20,999 nucleotides of DNA from the NCBI GenBank assembly GCA_027943245.1, contig JANDJZ010000690.1, forward strand, positions 1 to 20,999, in the 5' to 3' direction. Numbering within the stretch: the first letter of the stretch is position 1; every line of letters starts with the position of its first letter. This document shows, piece after piece, positions 9,125 to 19,200 of the stretch. The DNA comes from Acanthamoeba sp. SK_2022b (Eukaryota; Discosea; Longamoebia; Acanthamoebidae). A program made the position numbers and the translations under genes. The notes under the pieces were generated by a model. It had not been told where the DNA came from, searched no databases, and was given only the letters and a program-made list of their open reading frames with translations.

Positions 9125-10952
9125 ATGAAGTTCGAGAAGCAGCTTCGATTCCATGCGGTGCCCACATGGAGGCGCAAGTATATTGCCTACGGCGATGTTA
9201 AGGCCGTGCTCAAACGCATCGCGCGACTGCTGCGAGATGAGAAGGTGGGCAAGGCGACCACAGGCGGGCTGGAGGATGACGGAGCGACCTCGGAGGAAGA
9301 GGCGGACTTGACGCATCATGAAGAGGAGGCTTTGCTGGTCGGACGGCGCCGGACGGCGGTTGTAGAGGAAGCCCTGGAGGAGCTTGAGCTCACCTTCTTT
9401 CGTCGTCTGCGGGAGGAGCAGGCCAAGGTCGACGCCTTCTACCACCAGCAGCTGGAGCATCTGCTCGCGCGCTCTGAGCGCCTCAACGACCAGCTCCGCC
9501 ACTTCGAAGCTGCCTCGCAGGTATCCGCCGCCTTCTTCCGCTCTTCCCGTTTTGCTCTTCCCACAATTATGTAGTAATAATACTTGCAATTATGTAATAA
9601 TAATAATAATAGATAATAATACTTGGCCATTTTCCCATTATTCCTACAACGCACTCATGGTGGGTGGACGACGTTGGTGATGCGCGCAGGGGCGCCTGTT
9701 GGGAGCACAGCTCGATTCGTCCAGCTTGCACAAGGCGTCGAAGGCGCTGGAGAAGGCCATGGTCAACTTCTACCGCCATCTCATGCTACTCGACAACTAT
9801 GCGCTCCTTAACTACACCGCCTTCCAAAAGGTGAACCACAGCGTTTAGAGCCCTTCCCTCCCTGGCGGTTCGGTCTCGAGCCTAACTACGGGTTTATGTG
9901 CGTGTGTGTGCAGCTCCTGATGAAGCACGACCGCATCACCCACCTCTCCAGCGCCGAGTACCTCGAGCTCATACAGCAGACTCCCTTTGTCGCGCGCACT
10001 ACGCTCACCAATCTCATCCGCGACACGGAGGAGAAGTTCCGGTGCGCCATTCTACTTCTATCTCTTTCTCTTTCTCTTTCTCTTTCTCTCTCTCTCTCCT
10101 TGCTTACCTCGCGGAGATCAGAGATCTGTTCACCCAGGGGAGCCTCCACTCGGCCAAGACGAAGCTCCTCGCGCGTCAGCACGACTACTTCGATTGGAAG
10201 GTCCTGCAGCTCGGCGCAGTACGTGTGTCCTCTTTTGTTGTTTTTTTCTTGCCTTTTTTCTTTTTATTTGCCTTTTGTTTTTCCTTTTATTCGAACGATC
10301 CCCATGGGACAATGGCGCAACGACGCAACAGCAAGGATCCACCCCCCTTTTCACCACCTCGGCGAATGCGACCCTGGCATCTATGGTTGCATGGCGCAGA
10401 AGAGGAGGTACTTTCAAATTAGGAAGAGAAATGGTGCGGAGGAATGATGGAGAAATGCATTTGGTGATTTTCTCCATCATTCCTGCGCAGCAAGTTTTGA
10501 TTTACATCTTTTATTTGTTCGTGTATGATCACCCCCTAACTACTTTCCTATCAAAATATGATTACGATCGTAAGAAGCACCTCTTTAAATCTCTCTCTCT
10601 CTCTCTCTTTTGTGTCAGGTCATTGGAGGGGCGGCGTGTATCCTGCTGGCGCTGGTGCTCCTGCTGGTGCAGGGGCGCGTGCAGGAGGTCTCGGGCTACG
10701 TCGGGTGGGAGAAGGTCCTGCCGGTGTTCCGACTCAGCGCCATGCCCATCCTCGGCATCTGGCTGTGGGGCGTCAACGTGCTCATCTGGCACCGCACGCG
10801 CGTCAACCACGTCTACATTTTCGACCTCAGCCCCACCTCGGCCCTCAGCCACATCCACATATTCAGGGTGGGCCTCCTCCCCTCGCCCTCCTCCTCCCCG
10901 CGTTGGCCTCCTCTCTCAAATCGGTGGGGTGTGTGTTCGTGTGTGTGTGTGT

Positions 10953-11007
<55 letters not shown>

Positions 11008-11151
11008 TCGCAGGCTTTCTCAGCGTGCTCTGGGGGACCTCCTTCTTCCTCTACGTCGGCACCGTCGCAGGGCACTTCAACGCCGGCCCGGCCGAGGTGC
11101 CCGCCCGCTCGTGTCCTCCCGCCCACTCGGCCAACAACACAGCCTGACCTC

Positions 11152-11238
<87 letters not shown>

Positions 11239-13087
11239 GTGTGTGGTGTGGGCACGCGCATCAGATCTTCCCTTTGGCGCTGACGTGCACGCTCATATTG
11301 CTCATCATATGCCCCTTCAACATCCTCCACCGATCGTCTCGCGTGTTCTTCCTCCAAGTGCTCGTGTCCGTGGTACCTGCCCGCGCGCGAGCCTCCTCCG
11401 CCTCACCACTCGCCCCCCCCCCCCAAGCGAACGCGAGCAAGTCTGACCAGGTGTTCACCACACACAAAACGCGACTGTAGGTGCTGGCCCCCTTTGGAAA
11501 GCTGCGCTTCGTGGACGGCTACCTCGGAGATCTGCTCACGTCTCTGGTTCGCAACAACAACAGCAGCAGCAGCAGCAACAACAACAACAACATGTCCCTC
11601 TCTCCCTGACTCCCTTCCGCTGCTCGACGCGTGCGCAGGTGAAAACGCTGGGCGATGCCGAGTACACGGTGTGCTACTACTCCACCGGGGAGTGGCTGGA
11701 GAACAACGGCCGCTGCCAAATCGCCAATAGGTGCCGCTCCCCCTGCTTCCCTGTACTCCTGGCCCTCCCTCTCACTCTCACTCTCGCGACGCTGGGCCGC
11801 GATGTCGCAGGTACGGCGCGGCTGCGATGGCCTGCCTGCCCCTGTTCTGGCGCATGATGCAATGCCTGGGCCGCTACTCGGCCACCAAGCACGTCGAGGC
11901 ACGCGTCGCCACCCCCCCCCGCTCCGTTCACTGAAGTGTGGCATGACCAATCTCGCTCAATCTCGCGTCGATATGCCCTTCCCTGTGCTGCGCAGCATCT
12001 GGGCAACTCGACCAAGTACCTGGTGGCCCTCTCCGTGGTGCTCCTCTCTCAGCTCTACGGCGATCTCTCCTCCGCCGGCACGCCCCCCCCCCCCCGCTCG
12101 CGCGCGCGCGCCATTTGGGCGCCGCTGATTGCGTGCGTCGTTGCGCAGGCGAGTGGTCGGCGATCAGGGTTCTCTGGTGCATCGCGTTCGTGGTCTCTAC
12201 TCTCTATTCGTACGCGCGCCACCTCCCCTCCCCCCCGGTCCCTCCTCGTCTTTGCTCTCCCGTTCACTCGCCCCCCGCCTCCCTCCTCCCCCCTTTCTCC
12301 AAAACCGCAGCTACGTGTGGGACATCTTCATGGATTGGGGCCTTGGCCGATGGCACTCGCACAACTTCCCCCTGCGAGACGAGCTCTTCTATTCCAACCG
12401 GTAGCCCCCCCCCCATCCCACTCGGCGCTATTTATTTATTGACCGGCGCGCGCGTGTGTGCGTGTGCGTGTGCGGTGAGCAGGAAGTGGTTCTACTACTA
12501 CTGCATAGTGAGCAATTTTTTCTTCCGCTTCTTCTGGACCATCACGCTCAGCGGCACCCCCATCCACACCGGCATCAGCTCCACCACCATGGGTTGGATC
12601 GCCGCCACCGTCGAGGTCGTGCGGTACGCGAGAGCCCCTTATCATCACTATTATTTATTATTATTTATTATTTATTTAATTTTTATTATTTACTAATTAT
12701 GAACCAATCCCGCATGCCTGGAACAGACGGTTCACGTGGTCGCTGCTGCGCGTGGAGAACGAGTACCAGAGCAAGGCCGGAGATGTGAGCGTCTACCGCG
12801 ACACGGACTTCATCCCGCTGCCCTTCCAGGTCAACAAGGTCGAGGTGTCGGACGCCGAGCACGGCGCGTGGCTGACGGACAAGGACAGCGACTCCGAGGA
12901 CGACGACGACGCCGACGACGACGCCAGCGACCAGGGCCGCAAGCCCTCGCGGGGCGCCATGATCGCGGGGAAGGCCAAGAACACCCCCGCCTCTGCGACC
13001 GGGCCCTCTCCCCTGTCCTCGTCGTATGACGACGACGATGGTGACCTGCACATGCTGTACTCCATCAACTCCACAACGCCCATCTAA
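9125..13087 (+). CDS. XPR1: SPX-EXS phosphate exporter, XPR1/SYG1 family
   Basis: Fifteen exons: 9125-9520, 9690-9830, 9914-10041, 10122-10218, 10619-10867, 11007-11096, 11265-11363, 11481-11546, 11639-11730, 11811-11904, 11996-12077, 12149-12209, 12311-12400, 12483-12623, 12727-13087; 2187 nt, 728 aa, close to animal XPR1. The family exports inorganic phosphate and senses inositol pyrophosphates through SPX. The SPX domain covers residues 1 to about 225: MKFEKQLRFHAVPTWRRKYI at the start and the Lys-rich helix LNYTAFQKLLMKHDR. Membrane segments begin at 255 (GGAACILLALVLLLV). The EXS domain contains APFGKLRF, LGDLLTSLVKTLGDAEYTVC, YSYVWDIFMDWGLG, and the hallmark RRFTWSLLRVENEY. The C-terminus is strongly acidic (DSDSEDDDDADDDASD). 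Intron 11 needs a GC donor. Exon 7 has a second in-frame donor at 11358. Introns 5 and 6 carry (GT)n tracts on the sense strand. Confidence 0.95.
10929..11004. repeat. (GT)n microsatellite in XPR1 intron 5
   Basis: GT repeat with two TTCGT interruptions on the plus (sense) strand. It runs directly into the acceptor (gtgcag) of exon 6 and takes the place of a polypyrimidine tract. Confidence 0.95.
11151..11241. repeat. (CT)n(GT)n microsatellite in XPR1 intron 6
   Basis: About 22 nt of CT followed by about 65 nt of GT on the sense strand, ending about 23 nt before the acceptor of exon 7. Confidence 0.95.
11556..11592 (+). repeat. (CAA)n(CAG)n(CAA)n tract in XPR1 intron 8
   Basis: Trinucleotide run with CAA, then five CAG, then six CAA units, inside the intron between 11547 and 11638. 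Translation would give poly-Gln, but the exon model places it in the intron. Confidence 0.85.
12078..12148 (+). other. GC-AG intron 11 of XPR1
   Basis: Exon 11 ends at GCCG and the next bases are gcacgccc; the acceptor is ttgcgcag before GCGAGTGG. No GT near the end of exon 11 gives an open frame into exon 12, while the GC donor restores SAGEWSAIRVLW exactly in phase. Confidence 0.7.
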
Positions 13088-13152
13088 TTCAGGTTTAGTT
13101 TAGTTTAGTTTTTGTTTTGTTTGCATAGCTACGCTATTCCCTTCCTGTCACC

Positions 13153-13230
13153 ACCACCACCTGACCACCACCACCACCTGACCACCACCACCACCTGACC
13201 ACCACCACCACCTGACCACCACCACCATCC
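13153..13230. repeat. 17-bp minisatellite between convergent genes
   Basis: A 17-bp unit, CTGACCACCACCACCAC, recurs with exact period (CTG at 13161, 13178, 13195, 13212). It lies in the 290-nt gap between the 3' ends of XPR1 and NAA20. Three GTTTA units lie just after the XPR1 stop (about 13092-13111). The gap holds no supported gene. Confidence 0.93.
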
Positions 13231-13377
13231 AATAATCTGTGACCTCTTCTTTCGTGTGCTGGCCCGTTTGCGTGTGGTGGGCCAAAAGGGGTTTAACCCT
13301 CTTCTTGTTGATGCTCTCTTCATTTGGGGAGGGGGGAGGCCTTCCAGTTATCGCCACTCCTTTGACCGGCGTGCCGA

Positions 13378-14301
13378 TTAGTCCCAGGTGAGCTCCTCGG
13401 GTCGGACCTTGGGGTTGGCGAGCGGCGCGATCGACTTCTTCTGCGTGTCCCGCGGTAACGGCTTACGCATGTCTGCCCGAGCGCCACAAAAAACGTCGCC
13501 GCACAGGTGTGAGCTCGAGGGCGGGGGGAACGCATTGGGGGTGTGTAGCCCTGAGGATGTGGTGGTGGTGTGAAGGTGGGGGTGGTGGTTACCGTAGGCG
13601 TCCTCTTCGCCCGAGTAGTAGCCCATGACCTGGCGGTACACGACGTAGCCAAACTTTTTGTACATGCCCACCGCCACATGATTCGACACTCGCACGAACA
13701 AGTCCACGAAATAGGCGTCGTGCCTGCCGCGCACAGCACAACACACGCGCGGGGTCCCCACGACGCGTAAGGCTCTCCGACTGGGCACACGCACCAAACG
13801 AGAGCGAGAAGCGAAGCAGGGGGAGGTGGCTCGTACACATGCTGCGACACATGCTCGAGGAGCGACATGAGGCGCTCGCCGAGGCCCAGGCGTCGGTACT
13901 CGGGCGCCACGGTGACAGCGGTGACGTGACCGTGCCAGTCTGTGCCGCGTCCTTCGGCCTTGCCCAGAACTGCACACAGCGGGCAGTGAGCGCAAGGAGA
14001 CGATGTCAAAGCGGCGAGGGACAGGGATTCGAGTACTGTAGGCCATGGTCCGGCCAGTAGGGTCGGCGGCGACGGTGCAGTATTCGGGCCACGTGGCCAA
14101 GTACTGCAGGTAGAAGCCCAGGTTGTACTGAACACACCCAGAGAGGCAAGGTTGTGATTAAACACTTGTGATTTATAAAATCAAATCAAATGAAAATGAA
14201 AATGAAAAAGCCGGAGGAAGTACGGTTTCAGTCAGCTTGTCCAGGTTTACGTTGTTGAAGCGGAACATATCCGCACAACTGAACTCTCGGTACTCGGTCA
14301 T
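13378..14301 (-). CDS. NAA20: NAA20, catalytic subunit of NatB N-terminal acetyltransferase
   Basis: Five exons: 14301-14224, 14127-14037, 13969-13837, 13723-13593, 13472-13378; 528 nt, 175 aa, almost the same as animal NAA20, all GT-AG. NatB, with auxiliary subunit NAA25, acetylates nascent proteins starting Met-Asp, Met-Glu, Met-Asn or Met-Gln at the ribosome. The sequence shows DMFRFNNVNLDKLTETYNLG, FYLQYLATWPEY, WHGHVTAVTVAPEYRRLGLG with the acetyl-CoA loop R82-R-L-G-L-G87, FVDLFVRVSNHVAVGMYKKF, YSGEEDAYDMRKPLPRDT and the basic end KKSIAPL followed by VRPEELTWD. No key residue appears missing. The gene lies 121 nt downstream of NFU1 in the same direction and converges with XPR1. Confidence 0.97.
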
Positions 14302-14422
14302 GGCGCAAGCGAATTTGGTTTTGTCACAGAGAGATCTAAAGAAAACCTAATCTTTTTATTTTTTTTTTGCTCGTTATTTGTTTTTTGCTTCTCCACTCAA
14401 CGAGACAGCCTCCGTCGGGTCA
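14302..14422. other. Gap between NFU1 stop and NAA20 start
   Basis: 121 nt, T-rich on the plus strand around 14350-14390 (A-rich on the sense strand). It must contain the NFU1 3' end and the NAA20 promoter. No defined element recognised. Confidence 0.4.
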
Positions 14423-14894
14423 TCAGGCTACGGCGGACTCCTTGTTGTTGTCGCCGCCCTTGGCCCCGTCGTCATGTGCGAGCTTTTCCTCGAGCTTGGC
14501 AAACTCCTGCTTGGTGATTCTGTCCAGCTGTGGACACGGGCGGGATGCAGAGTCAGCAACGCGGAGACAGACACAAGGAGGGGAAATCAGCAAACGCACT
14601 TCGTCGTCGCTTTCGACAGCGACCACGCCCGTCACTTCCTTGATCCAGTGCCTGCCGAGACCGCACGGCGTTGAGATCTCTCGCCGGTTGATGGGAGGGG
14701 AAGGGGAAGGGGAAAAAGAGAGAGAGAGAGAGAGAGATGGAAGTAAGGAGGCGTACATGAGCATTCGCTCAATCCCGGACTTGAGGGTGACCGAGGAGGA
14801 CGGGCACCCGCTGCAGGAGCCCACCATCTTCACGTACACCACTCCCGCATCCTCGTCAAAGCCCTTGTACCTACCGGACACACACACACACACA

Positions 14895-14950
<56 letters not shown>

Positions 14951-16047
14951 TTAGGCGTCGATCATCAGCGCGAGATTGACCAATCGAATGATCCGATTGG
15001 TGCCCCCCCCCCACGTACTCGATGTCGCCGCCGTCCTCTTGCACGGACGGACGGATGCGCACTTCGAGCAGTTCCTTGATCATCGCCACCGTCTCGGAAT
15101 CTGTGGCGTGCGCGCGCGCGCGTGCGTGCGATATCGGGTGGCACCGCGCGCTCCGATCAGAGAGGATTCGAGGCAAGAGTGCGGGGGAGGGGAGGGGGGG
15201 GGCGAGGCGTGCCGGTGGGCAGGATGGTGGTGCTGGAGTTGTCCTGCTGCTCGCTCACCACCGACTCGCCCGAGGCGTAGAAGTCCATGATGTTGGCGAA
15301 TATTTGCGCCTGAGAAACACGTTGCCGCCGGTGAGGAGAGCGACACCGCATCGTGGTGGAGGAGATGAGTGAGGCGGGGTGATAAATAATAAAAATAATA
15401 ATAAAAATATAATAAAGAAGAAGAAACCTTGATTTCGTGCCACTCGACGTCGGGCTTCTTGGTGATGGCGATGAAGTCGTGGCCAAAGAACACGCGCTGC
15501 ACGCCGTGGACGGTGAACAGGCTCTTGGCCAGCGGCGACGACATGGACGAGCGCGCATCGGGGAAGTCCATCGTGCCCGATTCCAGCACGATTTTACCTT
15601 TTGAAACCCAAACCAGGAACCGCACGACGCGCTGGGCGCGTGAGCTGCTGTGCTCTCCACTGGCGAGGGCGAGGGCGGCAAGCTGGCGTGCGTACCGTCG
15701 GGGACAAACTTGAGCGAGTCCGGGTTGGGCGTGTTCTCGGTCTGGATGAACATGCTCCGCGCTCCTCCGGCCGCCCACCGCCAACTCCCTTGGGCTAGTT
15801 TCACACGACGTGAGCGACAAACGAACAGAAGAGACCGTGAGAGCAACGTGAGAGAAACACGCGTGTGCTTGAGACGCGGTGGCGAACCTCGGCCGCTGCT
15901 GGTCAAGACGCTGGAACTCCAGACCGCACTGCCTCCCTGGCTCCGCACACTGGGTGGCCGCCACGAGCATAGATAAGAAGTTGATGGAATAGATAGATCA
16001 GTGGTGGTGTTGGAATTCGCGATGCACGCGAGAGCGGCACTCAGCAC
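14423..16047 (-). CDS. NFU1: Mitochondrial NFU1-type iron-sulfur cluster scaffold
   Basis: Seven exons: 16047-15696, 15597-15428, 15309-15213, 15100-15019, 14870-14757, 14651-14600, 14527-14423; 972 nt, 323 aa. NFU1 passes [4Fe-4S] clusters to mitochondrial enzymes such as lipoyl synthase. The N-terminal Nfu domain begins [20 protein letters not shown] (Met99) and includes [24 protein letters not shown] and [10 protein letters not shown]. The NifU C-terminal domain reads [20 protein letters not shown], then GSCSGCPSS with cluster ligands Cys253 and Cys256. Residues before 99 are Ser/Arg/Leu-rich ([19 protein letters not shown]) and fit a mitochondrial presequence. The start is uncertain: ATG 16047 keeps one open exon, while ATG 15970 with an extra intron is also possible. 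Intron 3 requires a GC donor. Intron 4 carries a (GT)n tract on the sense strand. Confidence 0.94.
14877..14947. repeat. (CA)n microsatellite in NFU1 intron 4
   Basis: About 70 nt of CA with one ATC interruption. On the sense strand it is (GT)n and ends about 6 nt before the acceptor tag of exon 5. Confidence 0.95.
15101..15212 (-). other. GC-AG intron 3 of NFU1
   Basis: Exon 3 ends CCCACCG and the intron begins gcacgcct; the acceptor is gccacag before ATTCCGAG. Reading on past the exon meets a stop (TGA) before any usable in-frame GT donor. The GC donor gives [15 protein letters not shown], matching the NFU1 family in frame. Confidence 0.7.
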
Positions 16048-16242
16048 AATAAATCAACGGCTACATACACGGAAGGAAGGGAGCGAGGGGACGCTCTCGA
16101 AAGCACTCTCGTAAACGCTGCACACCTCTGCATCTCTTGCTCACCACAGTTCTTGTCTATTTTCTCTTTCTTTTGTTTTGTGTTTTTCTTTTCTTTTCTT
16201 TTCTTTCTTCTTTCTATTTGATGTCGACTCTCCGTTCTCTTC
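16048..16242. other. Gap between NUP96 stop and NFU1 start
   Basis: 195 nt with a TTTTC-repeat stretch on the plus strand (16165-16215), that is GAAAA units on the sense strand of both flanking genes. It holds the NUP96 3' end and the NFU1 promoter. No specific element recognised. Confidence 0.4.
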
Positions 16243-19200
16243 TCACGGCCACCCAGGGCGGACGGGACCAGCGAGGAAGCGCGCGGACAGGGAGGAGAGG
16301 ACGGCAAGGCGGGCATCGGGGGGAAGAGGCTGGCGCGCGACCAGCCCGAAGCTGTGGAGCGAAGCCGACGCGTCCTTGCCCTCGAGATGCGGCAGGGCCG
16401 TGAGGTACGACAGCACCTCCCGCGACATCTGCGCCAAGCACACCTGCTGCTCCCTGTGGTCGACGCAAGTAGCAGTCGTAGTAGTAAAGAGGGGAAAAGC
16501 ACAAGGTGAGGATCACCGCGCATATGCCACGCAACACACTCGCATGAAGGCGCGCGTACTTGGTGAGAGAGGCCTTTGCCGAGGCGTCGGCGATGTCGCG
16601 GCTCTGCGCTGTGGCTTCCGGCTGCAGCTCGCCGATTGCCTGAGAATTGGGTGGTGGGTGGAGAGGGTTGAACGAAGCGTGTGAGGAGTGAATCTCTATG
16701 GTGACGGGTTGGTTGCATTGAGGGCAACAGGCTGGGCCGTACGCCGGTGGTGTTTTTGTGGCGACAAATGTCGAGGTAGCCGAGGAAGAGGCCGCCGCCG
16801 GTTCTCCAATCGACATCCTTGATCGTTTCGGTGTGGTCCCGCAGCTCCTCCAGCCATGGGCGTAGGCTCTCCGCGTCGTGGCGCAGCACCGCGTTCGGGC
16901 AGAAGTGCGAAACGAGCTATTTCCAATAATAATTAATTAATTAATTAATTAATAAATAAATAAATGAGTCAGTGTGCGGCGAGTCCATGAAAAGGGGAAA
17001 CGGTAGGTGAGTCCTACCAGGACGTGCAACTCATGCCATCGTCCCGCGCAACGGAGGTGGTTCGCTTGGGCCAGCTTGCTTCCTTCAAAGTTGGCGCGCC
17101 ACGCCTGGAAATGTTGCAATGCAACAAAGCCACGGTCAACAACCACGAACAAGAACACAGCTGAAGAAGAGCCAACGAATGCAACGAGAGGTACCAAAGC
17201 CTCATGCAGAAGGCGTTCAGGGATGCCCAGTCGTTGGGTGAGGAACTGGAACGAGGCGTAGTGGGTTTCGTCATGCTGGAGGGGCAGGTGCCGCGCCACC
17301 AGCTCCATAACGGCCTCACGCTCGCCCTCGTGACCGGCGTGCAGCAGCACGTAAGCCGCCCACTCCCACAGCCCCGCCGCTTCCAGCTGGGCCAACGGGA
17401 CCTTGTCAATGCCCCGTCGCATCTATAACAGGAGAGAGGGGGGAGAGAGAGAGAGAGAGGAAGAGGAAGAGAGTACCTGCGAAGCGTAGTGGAGGTGGTA
17501 ATGACGAGACAGCGGCGTGGGGGCGAGGCCAAGGGCCAGGAGCGCGGAGAGCATGTGCCACGAGAGGTGATAGTCCACGACTTCGGGCGTGTGGGCCAAC
17601 GGATCAAGCGCGCCAGAGCCGTTGGATTTCCGCACGTAGGTCGCCAGCAGCTCGTAGACCACGTCGTTTGCTCTGGTGTGCATGCGTCGGACACGTCGTA
17701 ATGAGGAGGGGAGGGGCGAAAAAAGACCTGAAGAGCGAGCGAGCAAACCTAGTTCGGGCCGGCGCTGTGAAGTCCAAAGCATCCTCCTTACGTTTCCTCG
17801 CGGCGGGGAGCTCCTTGCGCCGGGCTTGGTAGGTCACGTAGGCGGGTTCGGGAGGGGGTGCACTGCCGCTGGCCACGAGCTTGTCGTAACGAAACAGGGC
17901 GCTCCCGACCCCTTCGCCGACCTCGCCGCTGAACCACAGCGAGGCGGCCAGCCATCGCCGCCATTCCCACCCGCCGACGCCCCTATGGGGGAAAACGTTG
18001 ACGAAAAGAGAGCGAGTGAATCAGCTGCACACTCAGACACTCGACCCGGCGAGAAGGAAACGCACTGCTGAAGCGAGACGAGTCGGCCGGCGAGGAGAGA
18101 ATAGACGGTGAGGCGTAGTGGATGCATGTGCTGCTCCTGACCCTTCTCCAGCCACGTCGCTACTTGGGCGTCGAGATCCTTGCGAAGCGATGCCTGACCG
18201 GCCCGCGGAATCATGCAGGCCAAATGGAAGTCGCGCTTCTCGAGCGCCTTGGAGCCAACGAGCCAGGAGTCACGTCGAGAACGAGAACAAGATCGTTTGC
18301 GGGAGGGTGAGAAGTAGTAGTACCAGGTTCATGGCGTCCTCAAGTTGGTGGACAGACAGCAGCGTCAAAAGGCGATGCAGGTAGGTGGCTTCCCCTTCGG
18401 TTCCATTCTCCCTCGCCTGCAGATGCGCGCGCACGGGTTACTCATTTGATTGTCTTCGATGACTCTTAAAGCACAGTCGCACTACCTCTTCGTCGCCAAG
18501 TGTGGTCTCGAGCCACTTGCTGAGTGCCGTACGTCGGGCTAGCTCCTTCCAACGCGAGCGTTCGGTTTCGCTCTCGTCGGTGGTCTCGAGATACTGCTCG
18601 AGGCCTGGTGGATTGGTAGGAGCTCAGCATCATGATCGCCCCTGGACTGAGACAGGACTGCCGTACTTTCGTGAGTGCCCCAGAGGGCCTTGGCCAGTGA
18701 CCACACCTGATAGTCGTGGCGCGACAGCATGGCTTTGAAGCCAGTGGCGTTTTCCTGCTGATCGCGGCGGCAGGCATGCTCAGAACTGCGTTCGTGGGCG
18801 GCGATGAACGTGCTCACTTGCTCTGGGACAATTTCCCATCGCACTTGCTTATGTTCGGGTTCATCTCGGATCGTGCTCTGATTTCCTGCGTTGCAGTTGT
18901 AGTGATGCTCCAGGCCAACGGTGTACTCCTCTGTAAAGGTGGAGAAAACATCACACAACGCCGTCAGCCAGGCGTTCCTTGCAAGGGTAGAGTTTTCCCA
19001 TAACTCCAAGAGTGAGCGGTGAGCGAACCTTGGGACCGAGAGGAAGCGAAGACGTGCTCCCGGTGAACAACGCCCAACTGGACGCGATCCGGCCTCGACG
19101 AGGACGACGTAGAGCGACCAGAACTGGCGGCTAACCCCGAGTGAAAAAGCACGCCACCAGGGGCCCAGCCGACCCTGAACGAGCGGCCCAAGAAGAGGCC

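Noticed and set aside
14877..15020. Possible CRISPR-like or direct repeat array
   Set aside because: Only simple dinucleotide repeats; no repeat-spacer structure anywhere in the window.
15702..15970. Alternative NFU1 start at 15970 with an extra small intron
   Set aside because: Possible in frame, but the 16047 model needs no extra intron and its continuous sequence gives a basic Ser/Leu-rich mitochondrial presequence. Kept only as an alternative.
19004..19053. NUP96 exon 4 reading straight on through HVFASSRSQ
   Set aside because: That frame reaches a stop within about 25 codons, and a splice at the CAA G/gtt site would leave only a 25-nt intron. The 50-nt intron restores frame and a total divisible by three.
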